Positions 26,074 to 35,130 of a stretch of DNA of 64,000 bases are shown piece after piece; position 1 is the first letter of the stretch; every line of letters begins with the position of its first letter. This DNA comes from Pedobacter heparinus DSM 2366 (GTDB lineage: Bacteria; Bacteroidota; Bacteroidia; Sphingobacteriales; Sphingobacteriaceae): positions 2,232,001 through 2,296,000 of the forward strand of contig NC_013061.1 of NCBI RefSeq assembly GCF_000023825.1, in the 5' to 3' direction. A model generated the notes under the pieces. That model was not told the origin of the DNA. It did no database searches and saw nothing but the letters and a program-made list of their open reading frames with translations. The translations under genes were made by a program, and so were the position numbers.

Positions 26074-27267
26074 TTATTTTATAAAGCTGTCTATTATTTC
26101 TTTAATCTGTTCCGCACGTTTATCCCAAGTATTTTCTAAAGCTAATTTTTTTCGTAATTCTAATTTTACTTGATTATTAGTTGCCAGCTCGTTGTTAATA
26201 GCCATTGAAAAAGATTTGGCGTTATTACAGTAACTCACTAATTCTTGCGACGTAAATTCTTTGAGGTCGGGGTTAAAATCAGTAAGTACAACCGGCTTGC
26301 CAATACTTAAATACTCAAAAAGTTTAATGGGAAAGATGGTCTTACTCACTTCATCAAGCTTAAATGGAATAATTGCTATGTCGAAACTGCTGATTATTTG
26401 GGCTGCTTCTTCGTAAGGTATCGGACCAAGGATATGTACATTTTTAAACTTATAATATTCATCTGGAACAAAGTTCCTGTAAACAGGTCCAACAAGTACA
26501 AAACTTTTATCTTGGTTTGCCTCAATAACTTCCTTCAGCAGTTCGTAGTCAATTCGTCTTTCAATCGTACCTAAATATCCCACTACGGGTTTTGGATATG
26601 ATTTTAACTTTGGATGTTCAGTTTCGCAAACAACAGGGTTATTGCTCAAATCAGTTCCATTTGGTACAAAGAAGGTATTTTTATTTTGTGCTTTTTTTTC
26701 TTCATAAAGCGCCCTGCTTGTACAGATTACCAAATCACTTCCTTCAACCAATTGCTTTTCAGATATTATCCCATGTTTCATGTCGTATGGTACAATCATG
26801 GGATCAACACAATGATAAACACTCAAAGCTGGCTTAATATAACTTGATATATTAGGGTAATGGAAGTTAAATGAGTTAATGTAAATGAATTGGTCAATTT
26901 TCCTTGTCCTAAGAATTTTTTTTATTCTCCTGGATATAATTGATTCATTAACCTTAAGTAGAGATCTAAATAAAAAACTTTCCGGCAAAAAGTTAATCGG
27001 TAAAACCGGGGGAGTAATTACAATTTTTAAATTGGGTAAATCAGTATCTAATATTCCATCCGAAAACAGAGAGAATTTCTTTTTTCGGTTTTTTAAGCTT
27101 TCTGATTTTTTATGTTGAAAATAATCTTTAAGTGTAAAAGGGTAATCGATGAAAAAAACTTTATTATCTTTTGATAAACTCCTTGCAATAAAAAGAGAGG
27201 TAGCCTTAATATCACTATCAAAACGTGTGTTTCCCAAAAAGATAATAACCTTGTTTTTTAAAGCCAT
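26074..27267 (-). CDS. Glycosyltransferase family 4-type
   Basis: The 397-residue protein has a GT-B layout. The N-terminal half starts with VIIFLGNTRFDSDIKATSLFIAR; the C-terminal half has VVGYLGTIERRIDYELL, VHILGPIPYEEAAQIISSF and the donor-binding FPIKLFEYLSIGKPVV with the acidic Glu of the E-x7-E type. It moves a sugar from a nucleotide sugar onto a lipid-linked acceptor at the inner face of the membrane; sugar unknown. It is transcribed opposite to its neighbours and starts beside a 687-bp gap. Confidence 0.88.
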   Translation of the reverse strand: MALKNKVIIFLGNTRFDSDIKATSLFIARSLSKDNKVFFIDYPFTLKDYFQHKKSESLKNRKKKFSLFSDGILDTDLPNLKIVITPPVLPINFLPESFLFRSLLKVNESIISRRIKKILRTRKIDQFIYINSFNFHYPNISSYIKPALSVYHCVDPMIVPYDMKHGIISEKQLVEGSDLVICTSRALYEEKKAQNKNTFFVPNGTDLSNNPVVCETEHPKLKSYPKPVVGYLGTIERRIDYELLKEVIEANQDKSFVLVGPVYRNFVPDEYYKFKNVHILGPIPYEEAAQIISSFDIAIIPFKLDEVSKTIFPIKLFEYLSIGKPVVLTDFNPDLKEFTSQELVSYCNNAKSFSMAINNELATNNQVKLELRKKLALENTWDKRAEQIKEIIDSFIK

Positions 27268-27954
27268 AAGTTAATTCTGTTATGTATTTAGATCACATTG
27301 AAGTTGTCAAGCGTTTACTAAGTTAGGTATTCATATCCCATTTCATGTAATTCGGCTCAAGTTAAGCTTTTTTGCAACGTTTTTAATATTCCAAGTATTT
27401 AACCGGTCATTTTTTTTAAATAATTTTACAATCAAAATTATAGTTTTAATGCAATGGTGATTGGAATTCCAATTCAATGATCGTTTTATACTCTAACTAT
27501 AATTGTTATTTTTGCCTAAATTAAAATATAAAATATTTTGTTTGCATTTTCAGGACTCAATAAGGTGTAGATTCATATTAATGGCAATTATATTATTATA
27601 TTCATTAATAAGTTGTATTTTTAATGCGGCATCCATATTTACCAACTATGAAACATAAATTTAATGCCACATTAGCGTATCCAAATAATAGAATGTATTA
27701 TTAATATGTGTTACTTTTAAATGTCTTATCATTTTAAAACGGTCGGATTATGTTTGGTTATTGATTACAAAAACAGCTTTGTAGCATATATTAATAATTG
27801 TATTTGCTCAATAAAATTAACGGTTGTGAATTACATATCGCTAAAAATCAGGAAGATGTGGACTTCTGATGGATAATCTAATTTTTTTACATAGTGTTGG
27901 AATCAATAAGCATCTTATTATTTAAATAGAATAATCAAAAAACAAATAAACAAA
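27268..27954. other. Long AT-rich divergent intergenic region
   Basis: 687 bp between the GT4 gene (minus) and the export operon (plus). It holds a TAnnTTTG match (TATTTTTG, 27507-27514) and a 14-bp perfect palindrome ATTGGAATTCCAAT (27460-27473) just before it. A 51-codon frame from about 27720 has no coding features and was not accepted. It probably contains the promoters for the export operon and a long 5' leader. Confidence 0.45.
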
Positions 27955-28644
27955 ATGAAAAAAAAATATTTCGTTACCTCAGTGGTATTATCGATGTTAA
28001 CTATTAGCACATTTGCTCAGGAATCAATTATTGGGGAAATCAATTATGGGTTGTTAGAAAAATATATCGAAGCTGCTCGTGTAAATTACCCTAAACGGAA
28101 GTTAGTAAAAGCGCAAGAAGATATTTCGAAGGCAGGAGTTACCATTTCTCAATTATCGTATCTTGATATATTTTCTGCGTCCTATTTTTACCGTCCAAAT
28201 GATAAGGCCGCAATCATAGCACCGGGAACAGTTAATCCATATATTGTTAATGGAATCCAGTACGGTATAAATATAAACCTGGGCAATTTTCTTCAAAAAC
28301 CCTTTTTAGTTAAACGTGCTAAAGCTGAGTATAAAGTAGCACAATTACAAACCGCGGATTATGATGTGTCTCTTGTTACTGAAGTTAAAAGAAGATATTA
28401 TAACTATGTACAAATGCTACAAGAGCTGAAAATAAGAACCATCAAAACACAAGATAATAAAAGTGTTGCAGATAATTCTAAGCGTAGATTTGAAAAAGGC
28501 GAGATTACCTTAGATCAATACAATTTCAGTCGTATACAATTGGCAGATGCAAGTACAGAGCGCCTTCAAACGGAAGTAAATTATTTAAATGCTAAAGATG
28601 CACTGGAAGAAATTATTGGTCAAAAATTAACAGATATAAAATAA
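27955..28644 (+). CDS. Half-length TolC-like outer-membrane protein
   Basis: The 229-residue protein has a signal peptide (about 1-21, ending STFAQ), then TolC-type long helices: LEKYIEAARVNYPKRKLVKA near 35, a short beta hairpin region (about 70-115) and a second long helix pair (about 120-229, with KRRFEKGEITLDQYNFSR). A full TolC protomer has about 430-480 residues and two such repeats; only one is present here, and the reading frame ends cleanly 21 nt before the Wzc-like gene. So this is a natural short form rather than a broken gene. It may provide the outer-membrane exit for the polymer, as no Wza/OPX protein is seen in the window. Confidence 0.8.
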   Translation: MKKKYFVTSVVLSMLTISTFAQESIIGEINYGLLEKYIEAARVNYPKRKLVKAQEDISKAGVTISQLSYLDIFSASYFYRPNDKAAIIAPGTVNPYIVNGIQYGININLGNFLQKPFLVKRAKAEYKVAQLQTADYDVSLVTEVKRRYYNYVQMLQELKIRTIKTQDNKSVADNSKRRFEKGEITLDQYNFSRIQLADASTERLQTEVNYLNAKDALEEIIGQKLTDIK

Positions 28645-28664
28645 TAGTAAAAGGAACTTAATAA

Positions 28665-30812
28665 ATGGATATTAAAAGGTTTTCGAAAATACTAAAGAAG
28701 TTTTCATGGATATTGATTTTATTGCCAGTAATTGCTGGGACCCTAACTTACTTTCTCTCCAAAAATCTTCCGAAAAAATATAAATCAGAAGCACAGATAG
28801 CCACGGGACTTGTAGACCAGTCTAAACAAATATCAACCCAAGTTCAATCTGATTTTTTTAAGATCAGCCAGCAATTTAGTAATATCATTGAAAAAATGAA
28901 AATGAGAAAAATGATGGGAATACTTTCCTATCATCTCATTATTCATGATTTAGAAAATCCAAGCACTGCTTTCAGAAAAAACAGTTCTAAAATAGATTCA
29001 CTGTCCCAGTCTGATAAATCAGAATTAATTAATATCTACAAAAAAAAGCTAAGTGAAAAAGCTACAATTACCGTTTTGGACAATAGAAATAAATTCAAAT
29101 TATTCGATTTGCTCCAATCAATGGGATATGATGAAGCTAGTATCAATGAAGATTTGACCATTTACAGAGCAGAGAACAGCGACTTCATAAATGTGCAGTT
29201 TACTTCTGAAGATCCTTTGTTATCTGCTTTTGTAGTAAATACGCTTTCAACAGAGTTCATTAATAATTATAGCGTAGAAGTTTATAATAATCAGAACAAC
29301 TCTATTTTGCTTCTAGATTCATTGTTAAAGAAGAAAGAACAAGATATGAATGCGAAAAATAGCGCACTGAAGGACTTCAAAATGAAAAACGGAGTCTTAA
29401 ATGTTAATGAACAAGGTGCAACTTTATACGCTCAGATATCTCAATATGAAGAAAAAAAGGCGCAGGCGATAAGAGATATACAAGCTAATTTAGGTGCATT
29501 ATCGGCTATTAATAAAAAGCTGAGTGGGAAAGATGAACCGTTTTTAGGAGGGAGTGCCATTGAAGACAATAATAATATTCTCAATTTAAAATCACAGATA
29601 AAAACAGCCAATGACAGGTATATAGACGGAGGTTTTAAAGTAGCAGATAAAAAGAAAGTAGATTCTTTACAAAATCTGCTTAGTATCCAGTCTTCCAAAG
29701 TCTCAGATAAAAATGTAACTGATCCTCTTGTTCCAAGACAGGGACTTGTTCAGCAAAAAATAAATCTTGAAGTATCTACCGACCAGATTAAAAATACCAT
29801 TAAATCAATTGATAGAGAGTTGGCTACTTTAAAAGCAAAGTACAGTACAATGGTGCCATTTGATGCTGGCATTCAAAACTACGAACGCGATGCCGATATT
29901 GCTACGAAAGATTATATGGCAGCACTTGATCGGACCAATCAAAGTAGAACGGAGCAAAACACTGGTTTAAAGCTTCAGATCGCACAAATTGGTTTACCAG
30001 GTACGCCAGAAAAATCAAAGGCGATACTGTTTATTGCAATGTCTGCCGCTGCCAGTTTTATGTTGTGTTTTGTTATTCTATTGATTCTTTTTCTGCTTGA
30101 CAGATCTGTTTATACCACAGCTCAATTGGCCAAACAAACCGGTGGGCCAGTTTTAGGCTTACTCAATTTAATTACAGAATCAGACAAAGAACCCAAAACG
30201 ATTTGGAAAGATAAAGGAGACAATTTAAATTATAATGTCTATAAAGACCTTTTAAGATCCGTTCGGTTTGAAATTGATAAAGCATTCGGTGATAGTGAGT
30301 CAAAAATATTAGGCATCACAAGTTTAAATATTGGTGAAGGAAAATCATTTTTAGCATCCAGTTTGACTTATGCATTTGCTATGACTGGAAAAAAGGTATT
30401 GCTTATAAGTAGCGAAGAAGATAGTGTAGATAAGGATGGATCTCAGAAACTGATCCCCAGTGAATTTGTAGGTACATTTATTGTGAAGAAAGAAGTACAA
30501 ACAGAAGACCTCATTACTGTGTTTAATATGAAATCCAGCAATTCTTCTTTATTGGAAACTCAGAGCAGTGCTAACATAAAAAATGGGTTTGATCTTTTAC
30601 GGAAGGAGTTCGACTATATTATAATTGACATCAATAACTTAAAGGATGTTAACAATACCAAAGAATGGTTGTATTTTACGGACAGGAGCATTGCGGTATT
30701 TGAGTATGGTAAATCAATAGGAGATGGAGATGCTGAATATATCAACTATATCAGGAACCATCCAGGTTTTATGGGATGGATACTCAATAAATTTAAGTAT
30801 AAAAAGAAATAG
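28665..30812 (+). CDS. Wzc-like polysaccharide co-polymerase with degenerate tyrosine-kinase domain
   Basis: 715 residues: cytoplasmic start, membrane helix 1 (about 14-32), a large periplasmic Wzz-type region with long coiled coils (about 33-445), membrane helix 2 (about 447-472), and a cytoplasmic P-loop domain (about 520-700). The P-loop NIGEGKS (about 555-561) and a Walker B-like IIIDINN (about 650-657) are present. The Walker A' motif, usually with two Asp, reads LLISSEED here, and the C-terminus lacks a tyrosine cluster (only a KYKKK end). So chain-length control is likely but autophosphorylation doubtful. It lies in one unit with the TolC-like gene and the ligase/polymerase gene. Confidence 0.88.
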   Translation: MDIKRFSKILKKFSWILILLPVIAGTLTYFLSKNLPKKYKSEAQIATGLVDQSKQISTQVQSDFFKISQQFSNIIEKMKMRKMMGILSYHLIIHDLENPSTAFRKNSSKIDSLSQSDKSELINIYKKKLSEKATITVLDNRNKFKLFDLLQSMGYDEASINEDLTIYRAENSDFINVQFTSEDPLLSAFVVNTLSTEFINNYSVEVYNNQNNSILLLDSLLKKKEQDMNAKNSALKDFKMKNGVLNVNEQGATLYAQISQYEEKKAQAIRDIQANLGALSAINKKLSGKDEPFLGGSAIEDNNNILNLKSQIKTANDRYIDGGFKVADKKKVDSLQNLLSIQSSKVSDKNVTDPLVPRQGLVQQKINLEVSTDQIKNTIKSIDRELATLKAKYSTMVPFDAGIQNYERDADIATKDYMAALDRTNQSRTEQNTGLKLQIAQIGLPGTPEKSKAILFIAMSAAASFMLCFVILLILFLLDRSVYTTAQLAKQTGGPVLGLLNLITESDKEPKTIWKDKGDNLNYNVYKDLLRSVRFEIDKAFGDSESKILGITSLNIGEGKSFLASSLTYAFAMTGKKVLLISSEEDSVDKDGSQKLIPSEFVGTFIVKKEVQTEDLITVFNMKSSNSSLLETQSSANIKNGFDLLRKEFDYIIIDINNLKDVNNTKEWLYFTDRSIAVFEYGKSIGDGDAEYINYIRNHPGFMGWILNKFKYKKK

Positions 30813-30865
30813 GTCATGATAATATCTGAAAATAAAGTCAGTCCTAAATTCATGAGTTATCTCTC

Positions 30866-32311
30866 ATGATGCAATTTTTTAATCAATTGCCTTTTAGTTT
30901 AAAAAGGATCTTGTTTGTCATTATTGGTTTGATTTTGACAACGGCGATTAGTTTTTTTTCATTCCAATTGGGAATTATTGTCCCCTTAATTGCGATAGGT
31001 TTATCCGCTGCTGTTATTTTTCTGATCATTAGCTTTAATCATCCTAAGATCACATTATGGGCTTTAATTTCCTATTGCTTCTCCATTGCATTGATAAGTA
31101 GAGAAATTGGCGGGGATATTCCATATGGTACATTCATAGAAGTATTGTTATTTCTCACCTGGTTATTTGCAGTACTCAGGGTGCCGGTTGAAGAATGGAA
31201 GAAAGTTAAGAATGATCTTTTTTATATAATAGTAATTTGGTTTTTACTAAGCGTTTTAGAGGTAGCAAATCCGGCGGGGGCAAGTATAATGGGTTGGTTA
31301 CAGGAGATCAGATCGGCAGCACTATATCCTTTGTTAATTATACCTGTCACCTATGTTTTATTTAATACTAAGAAAGACCTAGATTCTTTTTTAGTATTAG
31401 TAATTGTCTTTTCCGTATTTGGAGCAATAAATGGTATCAAACAATTATATATTGGTCTTTCACCCGGCGAACAACGGTTTATTGACGACGGAGGTTACGT
31501 TACCCATATGTTATTCGGTCAGCTACGCGTGTTTTCATTTTATAGTGAAGCGGCCCAATTTGGAGCTTCTCAAGCGCATATCGGTTTAATATGTCTTATT
31601 TTAGCCTTTGGGCCTTACAAATGGTGGAAAAGAGCTTTATTATTTTGTATTTCTCTTCTTTTGCTTTACGGGATGCTTATTTCTGGTACAAGAGGAGCAC
31701 TTTTTGTGCTGGTATCTGGTGTATTTTTAGCAATAATATTGAGTAAGCAAATAAAGGTCATTCTTATAGGTGGGCTTATTGCCTGTTCTTGTTTGTTTAT
31801 ACTTAAATTTACTTATATAGGAAATGGAAATTATCAGATTTACCGTTTAAGAAGTGCTTTAGACCCTACGGATGCATCATTTAATGTAAGGCTTAACACT
31901 CAAAAATTGCTTAGAGAGTATATGAGTACCAGGCCTTTTGGGGGCGGACTTGGTGTTATTGGAGCCTGGGGAGCAAAGTATAACCAGGATAAGTTTTTAG
32001 CGCATATTCCTCCAGATAGTTATTGGGTAAAGGTATGGGCAATGTATGGAATAATAGGTTTTATAATATGGCTGTGTATCATGATGTATATCCTGGGTAA
32101 ATGTTGTGGTATTGTTTGGAACATCAGGGATCCGGACCTAAGAATAAAAGGGATAGCAATGACATCTGGTTATGCCGGTATTTTAATTTGTAGTTATGGA
32201 AACGAAGTTATTAATACAATGCCATCCTCAATAATTGTATATGTTTCATGGGTGTTTATATTTATAAGTCCAGTTTTAGATAAAGAAATATCAAATAAAA
32301 ATAATTTGTAA
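30866..32311 (+). CDS. O-antigen ligase/polymerase-family membrane protein
   Basis: The 481-residue protein has about twelve hydrophobic segments and a large periplasmic loop near 345-395 typical of the Wzy/WaaL superfamily, with RPFGGGLGVIGAWG and the HIPPDSYWVKVWAMYG segment after it (positions about 352-395). Arg residues in RSALDPTDASFNVR may bind the lipid-linked donor. It probably polymerises repeat units flipped across the inner membrane. ATG 30866 is followed directly by a second ATG. A 33-codon frame starts 1 nt after its stop. Confidence 0.88.
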   Translation: MMQFFNQLPFSLKRILFVIIGLILTTAISFFSFQLGIIVPLIAIGLSAAVIFLIISFNHPKITLWALISYCFSIALISREIGGDIPYGTFIEVLLFLTWLFAVLRVPVEEWKKVKNDLFYIIVIWFLLSVLEVANPAGASIMGWLQEIRSAALYPLLIIPVTYVLFNTKKDLDSFLVLVIVFSVFGAINGIKQLYIGLSPGEQRFIDDGGYVTHMLFGQLRVFSFYSEAAQFGASQAHIGLICLILAFGPYKWWKRALLFCISLLLLYGMLISGTRGALFVLVSGVFLAIILSKQIKVILIGGLIACSCLFILKFTYIGNGNYQIYRLRSALDPTDASFNVRLNTQKLLREYMSTRPFGGGLGVIGAWGAKYNQDKFLAHIPPDSYWVKVWAMYGIIGFIIWLCIMMYILGKCCGIVWNIRDPDLRIKGIAMTSGYAGILICSYGNEVINTMPSSIIVYVSWVFIFISPVLDKEISNKNNL

Positions 32312-32312
32312 T

Positions 32313-32414
32313 ATGCCTTACGAAATTTTTGCTATCCCTGCTTTGTTATGCCTGATTTACGGAATTATAAAAGGGTTAAAAATGAATAATAAAGAACCGT
32401 TAAGTAAATTATAA
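32313..32414 (+). CDS. Possible 33-residue membrane peptide
   Basis: ATG 32313 starts 1 nt after the ligase/polymerase stop, and the frame runs 33 codons to TAA. The start is hydrophobic (EIFAIPALLCLIYGIIKGL), enough for one membrane helix, followed by a short charged tail (KMNNKEPLSKL). The tight spacing suggests translational coupling. Size and lack of a known family keep confidence low; it could be a small partner of the polymerase or a chance frame. Confidence 0.45.
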   Translation: MPYEIFAIPALLCLIYGIIKGLKMNNKEPLSKL

Positions 32415-32428
32415 TCCTTTTATCATTA

Positions 32429-33073
32429 ATGCTATCTTTGGAAATGTCATTGACTTCTAAAATAAAATCGAATCCATTGCTAAAGAAAATGGCACACTGG
32501 CTGCTCATACCAAGTGGCGAACACAGGCCAAGGCTTTGGGTAAGGTTATTTATCAATCCATTTAAACACAAAAGGGGAAGAAAATCTATAATTCGATCTA
32601 GGACTCGTCTTGACGTATTCCCTTTTAGTCAGTTTGTTTTAGGAGATGGTTCTGTAATTGAAGATTTTGGTACGATTAATAATGGTGTTGGAGAGGTTAT
32701 AATAGGACACCGGACAATTATTGGTTTAGGAAATACAATTATTGGTCCTGTTGTTATTGGAGACGATGTCATGTTAGCTCAAAATATTGTTTTGTCAGGA
32801 ATGAACCACGGTTATCAGGACGTTACCATACCACCAAGTAGACAAAAAGAAATTAGAAAATTGATTACCATAGGTGATGCTGTATGGATTGGCGCTAATA
32901 GTGTCATTACTGCTGGGGTAACTGTTGGAAAACACAGTGTTATTGGAGCCGGAAGTGTGGTTACTAAAGATATTCCACCTTTTTCTGTTGCTATTGGTAA
33001 TCCGGCTAAAGTGATAAAACAGTACGATGAATTAAGTGGGACCTGGAAAAAGATAGATAAGTCGTATAAATAA
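32429..33073 (+). CDS. Hexapeptide-repeat acyltransferase
   Basis: Up to 214 residues; ATG 32429 and ATG 32444 are both possible starts. The C-terminal 140 residues form a left-handed beta-helix of hexapeptide repeats (VIIGHRTIIGLGNTIIGPV, ITIGDAVWIGANSVITAGV, VIGAGSVVTKDIPPFSVAIG) ending with GNPAKVIKQ, as in CatB/WbbJ/NeuD-type O-acetyltransferases. His in GMNHGYQD is the likely catalytic base. It should acetylate a sugar of the polymer using acetyl-CoA. A TAnnTTTG match (32433-32440) overlaps the first codons; if it is a real promoter, the start would lie further in. Confidence 0.9.
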   Translation: MLSLEMSLTSKIKSNPLLKKMAHWLLIPSGEHRPRLWVRLFINPFKHKRGRKSIIRSRTRLDVFPFSQFVLGDGSVIEDFGTINNGVGEVIIGHRTIIGLGNTIIGPVVIGDDVMLAQNIVLSGMNHGYQDVTIPPSRQKEIRKLITIGDAVWIGANSVITAGVTVGKHSVIGAGSVVTKDIPPFSVAIGNPAKVIKQYDELSGTWKKIDKSYK

Positions 33074-33082
33074 TATATATAT

Positions 33083-33856
33083 ATGAATCTAATTAAAAGT
33101 CCATTCGACGAAGTTACCTTATTAATAACGCACTACAATCGAAGCAGGTCTTTGGAAAGGTTATTGCAAAGTTTTTCCGATTACGGCACAAGATTCTATG
33201 ACATAATCGTATCTGATGATGGAAGTAAATCCGAGCATATTTCCTATATAACCGAGCTTAAGAAGAGATTTGATTTCCAGCTTTTACTTGCCGAAAAGAA
33301 CAGAGGCCTGGGAAATAATATTAATAAGGGACAGGAGGCTGTAAAAAGTGAGTTTACCTTATATGTTCAGGAAGATTTTGTTCCGCTTCCCGGGTTTGAA
33401 AAACCCCTGGCCGATGGATTAAGTATTTTAAAAGACGATCCCTCCGCTGATACTGTTCGGTTTTACTCGTATCTTGATTATCCACAAAAAAAATATTATA
33501 GAGATGGATTTTCAGAAATGATCTTTGATCCTTTTTCTTTGAATCTACACAAATTTCCACTATACAGTGATCATCCTCATTTGAGAAGAAGTAACTTTCT
33601 GAAAAAATTTGGCAAGTACAATGAAAATAAGCACTCTGATAAAACAGAATTTGAAATGATGCTTTCGTTTATCAGAAATAAAGGTAAAGGATATCTTTAT
33701 AATGACTATAAATCTGTTTTTGATCAGGTTAATGATTCTTTTGAACCAAGCACAGTACACCGCGTATCTTGGAGAGCAAGTAACAATTTATTGATCAAGT
33801 GGATACGGTATATCTATAGACAGATATCATATAATTATTCGCTCTATATAAAATAA
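33083..33856 (+). CDS. Glycosyltransferase family 2 (copy A)
   Basis: The 257-residue protein has the GT-A fold start VTLLITHYNRSRSLERLL, the nucleotide-binding Asp pair in IIVSDDGSKSEH, and an acceptor-side DxD-like QEDF (LYVQEDFVPLPGF). It lacks membrane segments. It is a clear paralogue of the protein encoded at 41124-41927: both share the ITHYNRS-x-SLERLL start and the YSDHPHLR-[RK]-S-x-FL block. It follows the acetyltransferase by 9 nt. Confidence 0.92.
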   Translation: MNLIKSPFDEVTLLITHYNRSRSLERLLQSFSDYGTRFYDIIVSDDGSKSEHISYITELKKRFDFQLLLAEKNRGLGNNINKGQEAVKSEFTLYVQEDFVPLPGFEKPLADGLSILKDDPSADTVRFYSYLDYPQKKYYRDGFSEMIFDPFSLNLHKFPLYSDHPHLRRSNFLKKFGKYNENKHSDKTEFEMMLSFIRNKGKGYLYNDYKSVFDQVNDSFEPSTVHRVSWRASNNLLIKWIRYIYRQISYNYSLYIK

Positions 33857-33892
33857 GTTAATTTTCTAACAACAACGGAAACAAAAATTAAT

Positions 33893-35113
33893 ATGTCAAA
33901 AGCAATAAATGGTGTTTCTTCCGGTTTTATTAACGACGTCATCATTGTAGGGCAACAACCATGGGATACCGAAATCGGAAGCAACTGCAAGGATATAGCT
34001 TTTGAACTTAGTAAAACAAATAGAGTTTTATATGTGAATTCTGCAATTAACAGAATTACCCTGATCAAGGAAAGAGACAATCCGAAAACAAAACTACGTT
34101 TGGATGTTGTACGGGGAGAGGAAAATGGCCTGGTAAAAATAACAGACAATTTATGGACTTACTATCCGGATTGCGTTGTTGAATCTATCAATTGGATTAA
34201 CCCTACTTTTATTTTTAACATATTAAATAAACGCAATAACAGGAAATTCGCACATGCCATAAGCAAAGCGCTAAATACTTTAGGATTTAAAAATCCCATA
34301 CTGTTTAATGACAATGAAATGTTTCTCGGCTTTTATCTCAAGGAGTTTTTGCAGCCAAGGCTTAGTATTTATTACGCGCGAGATTATATGATTGCGGTTA
34401 ATTATTGGAAAAAACATGGAGCTAAATTGGAGCCAATCCTGATTGGCAAAAGCGATATTTGTTTTACAAACTCAGCCTATCTCGAAAGGTACTGCATGTT
34501 ATATAACAACAGTTCTTTTAATGTTGGACAAGGATGCAATATCGAAGCATTTAAGAATGTTCCTGATAAAAAGATCGAAGAGTTAAGTCATATAGGCAAA
34601 CCTCTTATAGGTTATGTTGGTTCTTTGAGCAGTATTCGTTTAAATATACAACTTCTAGAATTGATTGCAGTTTCCTATCCTCAATACGTACTGGTTCTGG
34701 TAGGACCAGAAGATAATGAATTTATACAGAGTAATCTGCATAACTTACCAAACGTATTATTTCTTGGACAAAAACCTACCGAGGAACTGCCATTATATAT
34801 TCAAATGTTCGATATATGTATTAATCCGCAGGAGATTAATGAAGTGACTATAGGAAATTATCCTAGAAAGATAGATGAGTACCTGGCCATGGGAAAACCG
34901 GTAGTTGCAACAAGAACAATAACAATGGATGTTTTTGAAGATTATGTCTATTTAGCAAACAACCAAAGTGAATTTATAGAACTTATCAATAAGGCATTTG
35001 CCGAAGATGATGAAATTAAAATAGAAACACGCAAAGCTTTCGCCTTTACCCATACATGGGAGAGGAGCGTACAGGAGATGAGGGATAAAATAGCTTTGGA
35101 ATTACAAAAATAA
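33893..35113 (+). CDS. Glycosyltransferase family 4-type
   Basis: The 406-residue protein has a GT-B fold. The N-terminal half begins FINDVIIVGQQPWDTEIGSN; the C-terminal half has LIGYVGSLSSIRLN, NVLFLGQKPTEELPLYIQMF and a donor-site region with PRKIDEYLAMGKPVVATR, where the Glu is the expected contact. It resembles TuaH/GT4-type enzymes of surface-polymer loci. Same strand as the GT2 before (36 nt) and the GT2 after (17 nt), so one operon. Confidence 0.9.
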   Translation: MSKAINGVSSGFINDVIIVGQQPWDTEIGSNCKDIAFELSKTNRVLYVNSAINRITLIKERDNPKTKLRLDVVRGEENGLVKITDNLWTYYPDCVVESINWINPTFIFNILNKRNNRKFAHAISKALNTLGFKNPILFNDNEMFLGFYLKEFLQPRLSIYYARDYMIAVNYWKKHGAKLEPILIGKSDICFTNSAYLERYCMLYNNSSFNVGQGCNIEAFKNVPDKKIEELSHIGKPLIGYVGSLSSIRLNIQLLELIAVSYPQYVLVLVGPEDNEFIQSNLHNLPNVLFLGQKPTEELPLYIQMFDICINPQEINEVTIGNYPRKIDEYLAMGKPVVATRTITMDVFEDYVYLANNQSEFIELINKAFAEDDEIKIETRKAFAFTHTWERSVQEMRDKIALELQK

Positions 35114-35130
35114 GTTAGCACCTACTTTAT

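Noticed and set aside
27720-27875. 51-codon frame in the 687-bp gap before the TolC-like gene
   Set aside because: No ribosome-binding site, no recognisable motif, and its codon use is that of AT-rich non-coding DNA.
32433-32440. TATCTTTG as a promoter for the hexapeptide acyltransferase
   Set aside because: It matches TAnnTTTG, but it would put the transcript start inside the likely coding region; not listed as a site of its own.
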